Positions 1 through 6,270 of a stretch of DNA of 9,214 nt are shown here, one piece after another. Source of the stretch: Clostridiales bacterium (GTDB taxonomy: Bacteria; Bacillota_A; Clostridia; Lachnospirales; Lachnospiraceae). Within the stretch, counting starts at the first letter, position 1. Each line of letters starts with the position of its first letter. The notes below the pieces were generated by a model. It did not search any database, was not told where the DNA came from, and saw only the letters and a list, made by a program, of their open reading frames with translations. The position numbers and the translations under genes are program-made. Location of the stretch: contig JASKJZ010000076.1 of NCBI GenBank assembly GCA_030154385.1, positions 1 through 9,214 on the forward strand. Direction: 5' to 3'.

Positions 1-18
1 ACGACGCTCTTCCGATCT
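1..18. other. Residual Illumina sequencing adapter (artefact)
   Basis: The first 18 bases, ACGACGCTCTTCCGATCT, are identical to the 3' end of the standard Illumina (TruSeq/P5-side) adapter as I know it. The reverse complement begins AGATCGGAAGAGC, the familiar adapter read-through signature. The native nadK reading frame runs cleanly up to position 19, and conserved NAD kinase sequence stops exactly there. The bases are therefore library-derived, left untrimmed at a contig end. Any protein called through them would gain a false tail RSEERR. Confidence 0.96.
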
Positions 19-270
19 GATGGGAATTTCTTTCTCATGCACATCATTTGCAGCCTGTATCATGGTACCATCGCCGCCTAATACAATAATACACTCGGTA
101 TCTTTTGGAATCGCATCAATATCTGCATATTTTCCAGCATCTGCCTCTATAAAACGATCACGAATCAATAGACATTTTTTCCCTTTTAGGGTCAATAAGT
201 CAAAGATATAATTCGCTGTTTCGTAATCCTTGTCCTTTTCTGCATTGGTTATTACACAAAATTGTTCCAT
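19..270 (-). CDS. nadK: NAD kinase, N-terminal fragment truncated by contig end
   Basis: NAD kinase phosphorylates NAD to NADP with ATP or polyphosphate in the cytoplasm. The 84 visible codons start MEQFCVITNAEKDKDYETAN and reach the family signature GGDGT at about residues 65-69, within IIVLGGDGTMIQAA. The motif's aspartate is the conserved catalytic and metal-site residue. The fragment ends at EIPI, where the family normally continues with a G-x-N-x-G-x-L-G-F stretch; here the adapter begins instead. Roughly two thirds of the usual 270-300 residues are missing, from truncation by the assembly and not by mutation. The ATG at 270 follows a GGGGAAG ribosome site about 4 bases upstream, and the gene lies 17 bases after tlyA. 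Clostridial genomes commonly place nadK between tlyA and argR/recN. The assignment is firm from GGDGT plus context. Confidence 0.9.
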
Positions 271-287
271 CGCTTCCCCATTCTTGA

Positions 288-1100
288 TTAAACATCCAAG
301 CCTTCATGAGACTGATTAACGAGTTGATCCACAAGCTCATTTAACTGTGCTGGCAGTTCATCTTGCTCCATCGATTTGGATAGTTCCATCAAATATTCAA
401 TATTTCCCTCTGGTCCTTTAATCGGAGAAAAATCAAGGTTTTGAATACGAAATCCAATACTCCTTGCATAAGAAGCTACCATAAGAATCACTTCTTTGTG
501 CACGTTCTTATCACGCACAACTCCCTTTTTCCCAACTTTTTCTCTTCCAGCTTCAAATTGTGGTTTTATTAAGCAAACTACACTTCCGATATGATCCAGT
601 AAATCATATACCGGCTGTAAGACCTTTGTTAATGAAATAAACGCAACATCAATCGATGCAAACGCGATATCATCTCCTATTTGATCTCTGGTCAGATAAC
701 GGATATTGGTTTTTTCCATCGAAACCACACGCGGATCTTGCCGAAGCTTCCAAGCAAGCTGATTGGTTCCAACATCGACTGCGTATACTTTTGTCGCTCC
801 ATTTTGAAGCATACAATCCGTAAAGCCCCCGGTCGATGAGCCCACGTCCATACAGACCTTTCCCTCCACTGAGACCTTAAATTCAGCAATTGCTTTTTCC
901 AATTTATAGCCACCCCTGCTTACATATTTCATGGGGGCACCCTTTACTTCAAATTGTGCTGTTTCTAAAAAAGTACTTCCTGGCTTGTCCTCTCTTTGGT
1001 TATCAACAAAAACATTTCCTGCCATAATGATGGCTTTTGCCTTTTCCCTTGATTCTGCAAGTCCTTTTTGTACTAATAGCACATCCAATCTTTCTTTCAT
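288..1100 (-). CDS. tlyA: TlyA/YqxC family rRNA 2'-O-methyltransferase (S4 + FtsJ-like)
   Basis: The 270-residue protein has an N-terminal S4 RNA-binding domain (about 3-50) and an FtsJ/RrmJ-like SAM methyltransferase domain. The linker motif YVSRGGYKL is at 59-67, and the SAM-binding loop DVGSSTGGFTDC at 85-96. K66, D151, K179 (in IKPQFE) and E235 (in GNIEYL) fall at a constant offset of three from the K-D-K-E tetrad I recall for Mycobacterium tuberculosis TlyA, so the catalytic set looks intact. TlyA proteins 2'-O-methylate cytidines of rRNA. Mycobacterial TlyA also modifies 16S rRNA and affects capreomycin sensitivity, and 'hemolysin' is an old family name. The exact target in this organism is inferred. 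The ATG overlaps the dxs stop as ATGA, and the nearest purine-rich site (GAAAGGA) lies about 13 bases upstream inside dxs, so translational coupling is likely. Confidence 0.93.
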   Translation of the reverse strand: MKERLDVLLVQKGLAESREKAKAIIMAGNVFVDNQREDKPGSTFLETAQFEVKGAPMKYVSRGGYKLEKAIAEFKVSVEGKVCMDVGSSTGGFTDCMLQNGATKVYAVDVGTNQLAWKLRQDPRVVSMEKTNIRYLTRDQIGDDIAFASIDVAFISLTKVLQPVYDLLDHIGSVVCLIKPQFEAGREKVGKKGVVRDKNVHKEVILMVASYARSIGFRIQNLDFSPIKGPEGNIEYLMELSKSMEQDELPAQLNELVDQLVNQSHEGLDV

Positions 1101-2962
1101 AATAATTTCATAATCCTTTCAAGAATCGAGGCAGTATCCACTCCGATTTTTTCCTTAAGGCAATCTACTTTTCCATGTTCCACATAGCAGTCTGGTATTG
1201 ATATATTTACGACCGACAGATTTTTTTTCGCATGTGCCTCCATAAAGTAATCCGACACCATCTGTCCATAGCCACCAAGTCTTACTCCTTCTTCCATCGT
1301 TACAAAAATCGTATGGTCTGTCGATAATTCATCCAAAATATCGGTATCCATTGGCTTAATAAAACGAACATTAATATGACTTGGATTATACCCTCTTTCT
1401 ACGAGCACTTCCCTCACATTAACAGCAGTCTCATTCATAGCTCCCACCGCAAGTAAAGCAATCTTGGAACCTTTGTGCAAGCATTCGCTCTTTTTTAAAA
1501 CAATCGGGTCTTGGTACTCCAATAGTCCCTGATATGCAGAACCTCTTGGATAACGTACCGCCGAAGGCCCCATATAGGAAAACGACCAGCAAAGCATTGC
1601 CTCTAGTTCTTGTTTATTTTTCGGCGCAAGGACTACCATATTAGGGATATTGGATAAATAGGCAAGGTCAAAGACGCCCTGGTGGGTCTCCCCATCCTCG
1701 CCAACAAGCCCTGCGCGATCAATGGCAAAGGTCACCGGAAGATTTGAAAGACATACATCATGAATCAACTGGTCGTATGCTCGCTGTAAAAAGGTTGAGT
1801 AGATCGCAACCACTGGATGTAATCCCCCTGCAGCGAGTCCTCCTGCAAAGGTCACAGCATGCTCTTCTGCAATTCCTACATCAAAATAACGGGATGGATA
1901 TTCCCGCCTAAAGTCCATAAGCCCCGTCCCCGAAGACATTGCAGCACAAACAGCAACTAAGGATGGATTCTCTTTTGCCTCTTTTAACAAAGTACTTCCA
2001 AAAACAGAGGTGTACGTTTCTGCTTTTTTACGTTCCACTGATTTTCCGCTTTTGATGTCAAAAGGATCAATTCCATGATACTTCGATGGAATTTTCTCCG
2101 CATAGGAGTATCCCTTCCCCTTTTTCGTAATCACATGGACTAACACAGCGCCCTTCGCTCTTTGAGCGCTTTGAAACGCAACTATCATCTCCGAAATATT
2201 GTGCCCATCAATCGGTCCTATATAGGTAAGACCCATATCTTCAAATAGCATTCCAGGAATGAACAGGCGCTTTAGGCTATCCTTAGAGCGCTTTATCTTA
2301 TCCGCTACCGCATCCCCTACCATAGGAACACTGCGAAGGGCGGATTCTACGCCTCCCTTTAGATTCTGATAACTGGTTGCTGTTCGTATCTTCCCTAGAT
2401 AATTTGCCATTCCCCCAACATTTTCCGTAATCGACATATTGTTATCATTTAAAACGATAACCATATTCGTCTTCATTCTGGCTGCATTATTGAGCGCTTC
2501 ATAGGCCATACCTCCAGAAAGTGCACCATCCCCAATAACTGCATAGACTTTATGAGCCAATCCCTTGATATCCCTTGCTCTGGCAAGCCCCAATGCTGCT
2601 GAAATCGAAGTAGAGCTGTGTCCCGTATCAAACGCATCACAATTGCTTTCTTTTTGCTTTGGAAATCCACTCATTCCTCCGAATTGTCGAAGACTTGAAA
2701 ATCCATCTCTTCGTTCCGTTAATATTTTATGGGTATACGCTTGATGCCCAACATCCCAAACCAATTTATCTTCTGGGAAATCAAGCATTAAATGGAGCGC
2801 CATTGTAAGCTCTACGGTTCCAAGATTGGAGGCTAAATGGCCGCCTGTTTTACTAATCGAATGAATCAAAAACTGTCGAATTTCCTTTGCTAAGGCTTCA
2901 CGATCTTCTTTTCTAATCTGTTTGATATCGTTTGGTTTTTCAATTTGCTCCAGTAGAGACAA
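1097..2962 (-). CDS. dxs: 1-deoxy-D-xylulose-5-phosphate synthase
   Basis: Dxs condenses pyruvate and glyceraldehyde 3-phosphate to DXP, the first step of the MEP isoprenoid pathway; DXP also feeds thiamine and pyridoxal synthesis in some bacteria. The 621-residue protein is full length for the family (about 620-635). It shows the conserved histidine H42 in GGHLASNLG, and the thiamine-diphosphate/Mg motif GDGALSGG at 144-151 closing with NDNN at 172-175. DVGIAEEHA at 361-369 carries the catalytic glutamate (E366 by analogy with E. coli E370). The central domain has the DRAGLVGEDGETHQG block at 415-429, and the C-terminal transketolase domain is complete. The start is TTG, supported by a strong GAAGGTGA site 4 bases upstream; the next in-frame Met comes far too late. 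It follows ispA by 13 bases and overlaps tlyA by 4. Placement beside ispA groups early and later isoprenoid steps. Confidence 0.97.
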   Translation of the reverse strand: MSLLEQIEKPNDIKQIRKEDREALAKEIRQFLIHSISKTGGHLASNLGTVELTMALHLMLDFPEDKLVWDVGHQAYTHKILTERRDGFSSLRQFGGMSGFPKQKESNCDAFDTGHSSTSISAALGLARARDIKGLAHKVYAVIGDGALSGGMAYEALNNAARMKTNMVIVLNDNNMSITENVGGMANYLGKIRTATSYQNLKGGVESALRSVPMVGDAVADKIKRSKDSLKRLFIPGMLFEDMGLTYIGPIDGHNISEMIVAFQSAQRAKGAVLVHVITKKGKGYSYAEKIPSKYHGIDPFDIKSGKSVERKKAETYTSVFGSTLLKEAKENPSLVAVCAAMSSGTGLMDFRREYPSRYFDVGIAEEHAVTFAGGLAAGGLHPVVAIYSTFLQRAYDQLIHDVCLSNLPVTFAIDRAGLVGEDGETHQGVFDLAYLSNIPNMVVLAPKNKQELEAMLCWSFSYMGPSAVRYPRGSAYQGLLEYQDPIVLKKSECLHKGSKIALLAVGAMNETAVNVREVLVERGYNPSHINVRFIKPMDTDILDELSTDHTIFVTMEEGVRLGGYGQMVSDYFMEAHAKKNLSVVNISIPDCYVEHGKVDCLKEKIGVDTASILERIMKLL

Positions 2963-2966
2963 AATT

Positions 2967-2974
2967 TCACCTTC
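2967..2974 (-). promoter_or_regulatory. Ribosome binding site fixing the TTG start of dxs
   Basis: GAAGGTGA differs from GGAGGTGA at one base and lies 4 bases before the TTG at 2962-2960. It sits in the 13-base ispA-dxs gap and overlaps the last base region of the ispA stop area. No in-frame ATG is near, so this site decides the start. Confidence 0.75.
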
Positions 2975-2975
2975 T

Positions 2976-3866
2976 TTACTTTTTTCTATAAATCAAAGCA
3001 GTAATTAACTCTAGTAAAAATTGATTCTCGTATGGAAAATCCTTTAAAATAGCAAGTGCCTGCTCACTGTATTCCCGAACTGCTTCCCTCGATTGTGTAA
3101 GACCACGCAAGGTCACATAGGTAACCTTTTGATTCTTTTCATCGATGCCCGCTGATTTTCCAAGTACCTCCAACGAACTGGTAATATCCAGAATATCATC
3201 TTGTATCTGAAATGACAAGCCCACCAGTCCTGCTGCCTGCTCGATTTTGGCCACGTCATCCTTTGTGGCTCCTGCAAGTGTCGCACCCATCATCATAGAA
3301 GCCTCTATGAGGGCACTTGTTTTTAACCGATGAATATATTCTATTTTTTCATGCGTTAAGTCTTCTTTTTCTGCCAATACATCTACGACCTGTCCGCCAA
3401 TCATTCCATAGATACCCGACTTTCTGGCAAGAATTTGAAACGCTTTTGCTGTAAGTTCAAGTGAAGTTGTTGTGTCAAAAGCCGAGCTGACCGTTTCAAA
3501 GGCATAATTTAATAAGGCGTCCCCAGCCAAAATCCCCATAGCCTCTCCATAAACGGCATGCGTTGTCTTTCTTCCCCGACGATATAGGTCGTTATCCATA
3601 GCAGGTAAATCATCGTGCACCAAGGAATACGTATGAATCATTTCCATCGCTGCCATAAAAGGCTCCACTTCTCTTTGCTTCTCGCCCCCAAACATACGAT
3701 AGGTTTCCAATATCAGCATCGGTCGAAGGCGTTTTCCGCCTGCGAGCACGCTATAATTCATCGCCTCCATAATAATCGCCTGATCGTTTTCTTCCTTTGG
3801 TAAAAAGGATGCAATGCACGCCTCCACTTCTTTGGTGCGTACCATTAATTCCTGTTCAAATTCCAT
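2976..3866 (-). CDS. ispA: Polyprenyl diphosphate synthase, farnesyl/geranyl type
   Basis: This trans-prenyltransferase joins isopentenyl diphosphate to allylic diphosphates, probably making farnesyl diphosphate for undecaprenyl and quinone-type lipids. The 296 residues show GGKRLRPML at 43-51, the first aspartate-rich motif DDLPAMD at 85-91 with its two-residue insert followed by RRG at 96-98, GGQVVD at 157-162, and the second aspartate-rich motif DDILD at 223-227 followed by GKSAGIDEKNQKVTYV. Tyr80, five residues before the first motif, is the aromatic residue usual in bacterial FPP synthases and argues for a short C15 product; this is inference from the motif. One detail differs from common homologues: DNDLYRRG has Leu where DND[DE]-RRG often has an acid. 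The ATG abuts the xseB stop with no gap (TAGATG), and an AGGAG site lies in the end of xseB, so translation is probably coupled. Confidence 0.94.
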   Translation of the reverse strand: MEFEQELMVRTKEVEACIASFLPKEENDQAIIMEAMNYSVLAGGKRLRPMLILETYRMFGGEKQREVEPFMAAMEMIHTYSLVHDDLPAMDNDLYRRGRKTTHAVYGEAMGILAGDALLNYAFETVSSAFDTTTSLELTAKAFQILARKSGIYGMIGGQVVDVLAEKEDLTHEKIEYIHRLKTSALIEASMMMGATLAGATKDDVAKIEQAAGLVGLSFQIQDDILDITSSLEVLGKSAGIDEKNQKVTYVTLRGLTQSREAVREYSEQALAILKDFPYENQFLLELITALIYRKK

Positions 3867-4076
3867 CTATTTCTCCTCATCGCCATGTTCTCCCTGATTT
3901 AGGAGTATCAACTGCTTTTCGACTTTATCAATGGAATCATTACAGGTCTTAATCAACTTCATTCCCTGTTGATAAAGCAAAAAAGACTCTTCCAGGCTAA
4001 TCTCTTCTTTTTCTAATTCCATCAGCACCTGTTCAAGTGCTTGCATCGAGCTTTCTAGATCCTTTGCTTTTGCCAT
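3867..4076 (-). CDS. xseB: Exodeoxyribonuclease VII small subunit
   Basis: XseB is the small subunit of exonuclease VII, which degrades single-stranded DNA from both ends; several copies bind each XseA. The 69-residue protein has the typical two-helix pattern, with DLESSMQALEQVLMELEKEE near the N-terminus and ISLEESFLLYQQGMKLIKTC after it. Its LE-x-LE-x-G-L/S-L-E-E-S style matches the family, and its length is normal (about 60-85). The ATG is one base after the xseA stop, and its GGAAGGG ribosome site lies inside the last codons of xseA. It is followed without a gap by ispA. The catalytic activity resides in XseA. Confidence 0.93.
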   Translation of the reverse strand: MAKAKDLESSMQALEQVLMELEKEEISLEESFLLYQQGMKLIKTCNDSIDKVEKQLILLNQGEHGDEEK

Positions 4077-4077
4077 A

Positions 4078-5292
4078 CTAACCCTTCCTCTTTCTTGGTT
4101 TTACTACATCAATGGTTGCCTTTATGGTTCCATCTACCATATCGACTGAAATGACATCTCCTGGCTTTTGACCATGAACACTCTTAATTACATTTCCCAT
4201 TTCATCGGTCACGTAGCTATATCCTTGACTTAGACGATTTAATGGAGATAAACCATTTAGTCTCTCTATGTACAGTGCCAACTGATGCCGCTTTTGATTC
4301 ACCTTCCGCTCCATTTTATCTTGCATACGAAGTTCAGCATCCGCCAAAAACTGTCGCCGCTGTACAAGCTGATGCATCGGGTCTTGATAGGTAATACGAA
4401 GCTGATAATTGGATAGTCTGCTTCTTAATGCATCAATCCGCTGTTTCATCGTACGATTCAAACGATCGCTTTTTGTTTCCAGCTCATAGAAAAAGTCAAG
4501 CACAGAAAACACCGCAAGCTCCGCTCCAGCAGAAGGAGTCGGTGCCCGAAGATCTGCTACATAGTCCGCAATCGTGGTATCTGTTTCATGTCCGACCGCA
4601 GAAATAATCGGCGTGTTGCAATTAAAAATCGCCCAAGCGACTGCTTCCTCATTAAATGCCCATAGATCCTCAATTGAACCGCCGCCGCGTCCCACAATAA
4701 TAACATCTACTCCAAATTGATCCAGATATTCGATTCCCGCTACAATGGTATCCTTTGCACCATCACCCTGTACCTTCGCCGGATATAAAAATAATTGCGC
4801 ATATGGATTCCTGCGGTGCGTAATATTAATGATATCTTGTATCGCCGCGCCTGTACTTGCCGTTACAACACCGATTCTTGTTGCATACTTTGGAATCGGG
4901 CGTTTGTAAGTCTCGTCAAATAATCCAAGCTCTTTTAATTTTTGTTTCTGTCTTTCATACTGCTCGTACAAAGCTCCTTGTCCATCCAAAAGAATTTCTT
5001 TGGCATACATCTGATACTTACCATCTCGTTCATACACCTGGATGCTGCCAAGTACAATAACACTTTGACCTTCTGACATGCGAAAAGAAAGGCCATTTCT
5101 TTGACCTGCAAACATAACGCAGGCCATCTGCCCTTTTTCGTCTTTCAGAGTAAAATAAATATGCCCCGAGGTATGATATTTACAATTAGAAACTTCGCCC
5201 TTCACATAAATCTGCTGTAGTATGGATTCTCGTGCGAATAAATTTTTAATATATCCATTAACCTGAGAAACCGAATATACCGCATCCTTCAT
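4078..5292 (-). CDS. xseA: Exodeoxyribonuclease VII large subunit
   Basis: XseA is the catalytic subunit of the ATP- and Mg-independent single-strand exonuclease used in mismatch repair and damage processing. An N-terminal OB-fold DNA-binding domain covers about 5-103 (GEVSNCKYHTSGHIYFTLKD, then YERDGKYQMYAKEI). The catalytic domain follows: RIGVVTASTGAAIQDI at 139-154, GRGGGSIEDLWAFN at 201-214, and SAVGHETDTTIADYVADLRA at 231-250, then APTPSAGAELA. A helical coiled-coil section lies at about 265-345, and the C-terminal segment LSQGYSYVTDEMGNVIKS at 354-371 is typical. At 404 residues it is shorter than the E. coli and Bacillus proteins (about 450), chiefly in the coiled coil, while all motifs are present. 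The ATG at 5292 lies 17 bases after nusB. The nearest AAGGA is about 12 bases upstream, a rather long spacing, though the N-terminus MKDAVYSVSQVNGYIK is canonical. Confidence 0.96.
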   Translation of the reverse strand: MKDAVYSVSQVNGYIKNLFARESILQQIYVKGEVSNCKYHTSGHIYFTLKDEKGQMACVMFAGQRNGLSFRMSEGQSVIVLGSIQVYERDGKYQMYAKEILLDGQGALYEQYERQKQKLKELGLFDETYKRPIPKYATRIGVVTASTGAAIQDIINITHRRNPYAQLFLYPAKVQGDGAKDTIVAGIEYLDQFGVDVIIVGRGGGSIEDLWAFNEEAVAWAIFNCNTPIISAVGHETDTTIADYVADLRAPTPSAGAELAVFSVLDFFYELETKSDRLNRTMKQRIDALRSRLSNYQLRITYQDPMHQLVQRRQFLADAELRMQDKMERKVNQKRHQLALYIERLNGLSPLNRLSQGYSYVTDEMGNVIKSVHGQKPGDVISVDMVDGTIKATIDVVKPRKRKG

Positions 5293-5309
5293 TTAAAAAC
5301 CCATTCCTT

Positions 5310-5747
5310 CTAATCTGCAAGCTTTGCCAGTATCCCGTTTACGAATGCAGAGGAGTTGTCCTCACCAAACTTTTTCGCAAGCTCTACGGCTTCATTAATT
5401 GCCACTCCTGTTGGAATTTCTTCATCGTACAGCATTTCAAAAATAGCAAGTCTTAAAATCGTAAGCTCAACCTTTCCAATACGATTGATCTTCCAGCCAA
5501 CACTCGCCTCTACAATTTTTTCATCAATCGCATCCATTTTGTCTACGACATCCAAAAAGCGGGAATTGAGTGCCTCCTTTTCCTTTTCAGAGGGCATTTT
5601 CAATTCGTGCTTTGCAATTTCGTCAATTTTAAATTGATCTGCCGTTTCTAAATAAAGCTGTGCTTGTTCCGATAACTCCTCCTTTGGATGAAAATCTTTA
5701 CAAAACAGCATTAAAAACAGATGCTCTCTTAATTCACTTCTTTTCAT
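5310..5747 (-). CDS. nusB: Transcription antitermination protein NusB
   Basis: NusB binds NusE (ribosomal protein S10) and boxA RNA in the antitermination complex that keeps RNA polymerase processive on rRNA operons. The 145-residue all-helical protein starts MKRSELREHLFLMLFCKDFH, a variant of the RR-x-ARE-A-L-Q-L-Y opening common in clostridia. It ends with the strongly conserved C-terminal block: VELTILRLAIFEML at about 93-106, then PTGVAINEAVELAKKFG and SSAFVNGILAKLAD. Length is normal. The ATG follows AGGA with about six bases between. Upstream, in the 64-base gap to the Asp23-family gene, is a perfect hairpin (5783-5807). In Bacillus, nusB also follows yqhY. folD, which lies between nusB and xseA there, is missing here. 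Confidence 0.95.
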   Translation of the reverse strand: MKRSELREHLFLMLFCKDFHPKEELSEQAQLYLETADQFKIDEIAKHELKMPSEKEKEALNSRFLDVVDKMDAIDEKIVEASVGWKINRIGKVELTILRLAIFEMLYDEEIPTGVAINEAVELAKKFGEDNSSAFVNGILAKLAD

Positions 5748-5782
5748 GTTTTTTCCTCATTTCTTTTTTCGAACGTATAAGA

Positions 5783-5807
5783 GGGACTTTTGCATTACAA
5801 AAGTCCC
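5783..5807 (-). repeat. Perfect 10-bp inverted repeat (RNA hairpin) between asp23 and nusB
   Basis: On the transcribed strand, GGGACTTTTG and CAAAAGTCCC flank the 5-base loop TAATG, giving a perfect 10-bp stem with five G-C pairs. It starts a few bases after the asp23 stop and ends about 35 bases before the nusB start. The sequence after the 3' arm is TCTTATACG with no run of T, so it is not a standard intrinsic terminator. It could be an attenuating or processing hairpin, a 3'-end stabiliser of the asp23 message, or a DNA operator with dyad symmetry. The structure is seen directly; its function is unknown. Confidence 0.7.
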
Positions 5808-5811
5808 CATT

Positions 5812-6201
5812 CTACTTCTGTCCTTCTAATTTTACACCGGCAATCCGAATATTGACCTCATCTACTGTAAGTCCTGTCATGTTTTCGATAGCCTGCTTCA
5901 CCTTATCTTGTACCTGCAACGAAGTCTTTGGAATACTATAGCCATATTTCATATTAAGTGCGATGTCGATGGACACTGCCTTGGAATCTACTAATACCTT
6001 AACTCCCTTGGATAAATTCTTCATACCAAGCATGGAAACCAGTTCATTTGTTGCCGTACCAGACATGGAGTATACGCCTTCTGCCTCTGTCGCAGCCAAC
6101 GCTGCAATAATTGCAATTACTTCATCTGCAATCTGTACCTCACCAATGGTACTGTTTTCTAGTACTTTATAAGAATTTTTAATTTCTGTTTCTTTGCTCA
6201 T
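5812..6201 (-). CDS. Asp23/Gls24 family envelope stress response protein (YqhY-like)
   Basis: The 129-residue protein belongs to the Asp23/Gls24 family (DUF322). It shows the opening GEVQIADEVIAIIAALAATEAEGV at about 20-43, then NLSKGVKVLVD, VSIDIALNMKYGYSIPKTSLQVQDKVKQAIENMTGLTVDEVNIRIAGV. There is no signal peptide or membrane segment, so it should be cytoplasmic. Its position before nusB matches yqhY of Bacillus, which lies in the accB-accC-yqhY-nusB order and has been linked to control of acetyl-CoA carboxylase. Here accB and accC are not adjacent, so that role cannot be assumed. Start: ATG with a perfect AGGAGG site 8 bases upstream and a good sigmaA promoter just before it, making this the first gene of the housekeeping operon. 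The family is secure; the function is not. Confidence 0.9.
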   Translation of the reverse strand: MSKETEIKNSYKVLENSTIGEVQIADEVIAIIAALAATEAEGVYSMSGTATNELVSMLGMKNLSKGVKVLVDSKAVSIDIALNMKYGYSIPKTSLQVQDKVKQAIENMTGLTVDEVNIRIAGVKLEGQK

Positions 6202-6209
6202 TGCCGTAA

Positions 6210-6215
6210 CCTCCT
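6210..6215 (-). promoter_or_regulatory. Consensus Shine-Dalgarno of the Asp23-family gene
   Basis: AGGAGG (followed by T) lies 8 bases before the ATG at 6201. It is the strongest ribosome site in the window and suggests that this first gene is translated well. Confidence 0.8.
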
Positions 6216-6242
6216 AGCTTTCGTATCATATATACTATATCC

Positions 6243-6270
6243 ATTATATCAAAATTCAATTGATTTGCAA
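6243..6270 (-). promoter_or_regulatory. Predicted sigmaA promoter with extended -10 for asp23-nusB operon
   Basis: On the minus strand, TTGCAA (-35, 6270-6265; four of six consensus bases) is followed by a 16-base spacer and a perfect TATAAT (-10, 6248-6243). A TG one base before the -10 gives TGATATAAT, an extended -10. The predicted start of transcription is near 6236, leaving a leader of about 35 bases with AGGAGG. The -35 begins at the base right after the spoIIIAH stop. This is prediction from sequence only. Confidence 0.75.

Noticed and set aside
20..211. Plus-strand open frame at the contig end
   Set aside because: It lies opposite the nadK fragment, which carries GGDGT and good codon logic. 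The plus frame begins right after the adapter and has no ribosome site.
5766..5792. Possible separate nusB promoter (TTGTAA ... TATACG)
   Set aside because: The spacer is 15 bases, the -10 is poor, and it overlaps the hairpin. Too weak to report as a feature.
5783..5807. Hairpin as a bidirectional intrinsic terminator
   Set aside because: Neither side has a run of T after the stem in the sense needed, and nusB downstream would then lack an obvious promoter. Kept as a hairpin of unknown role.
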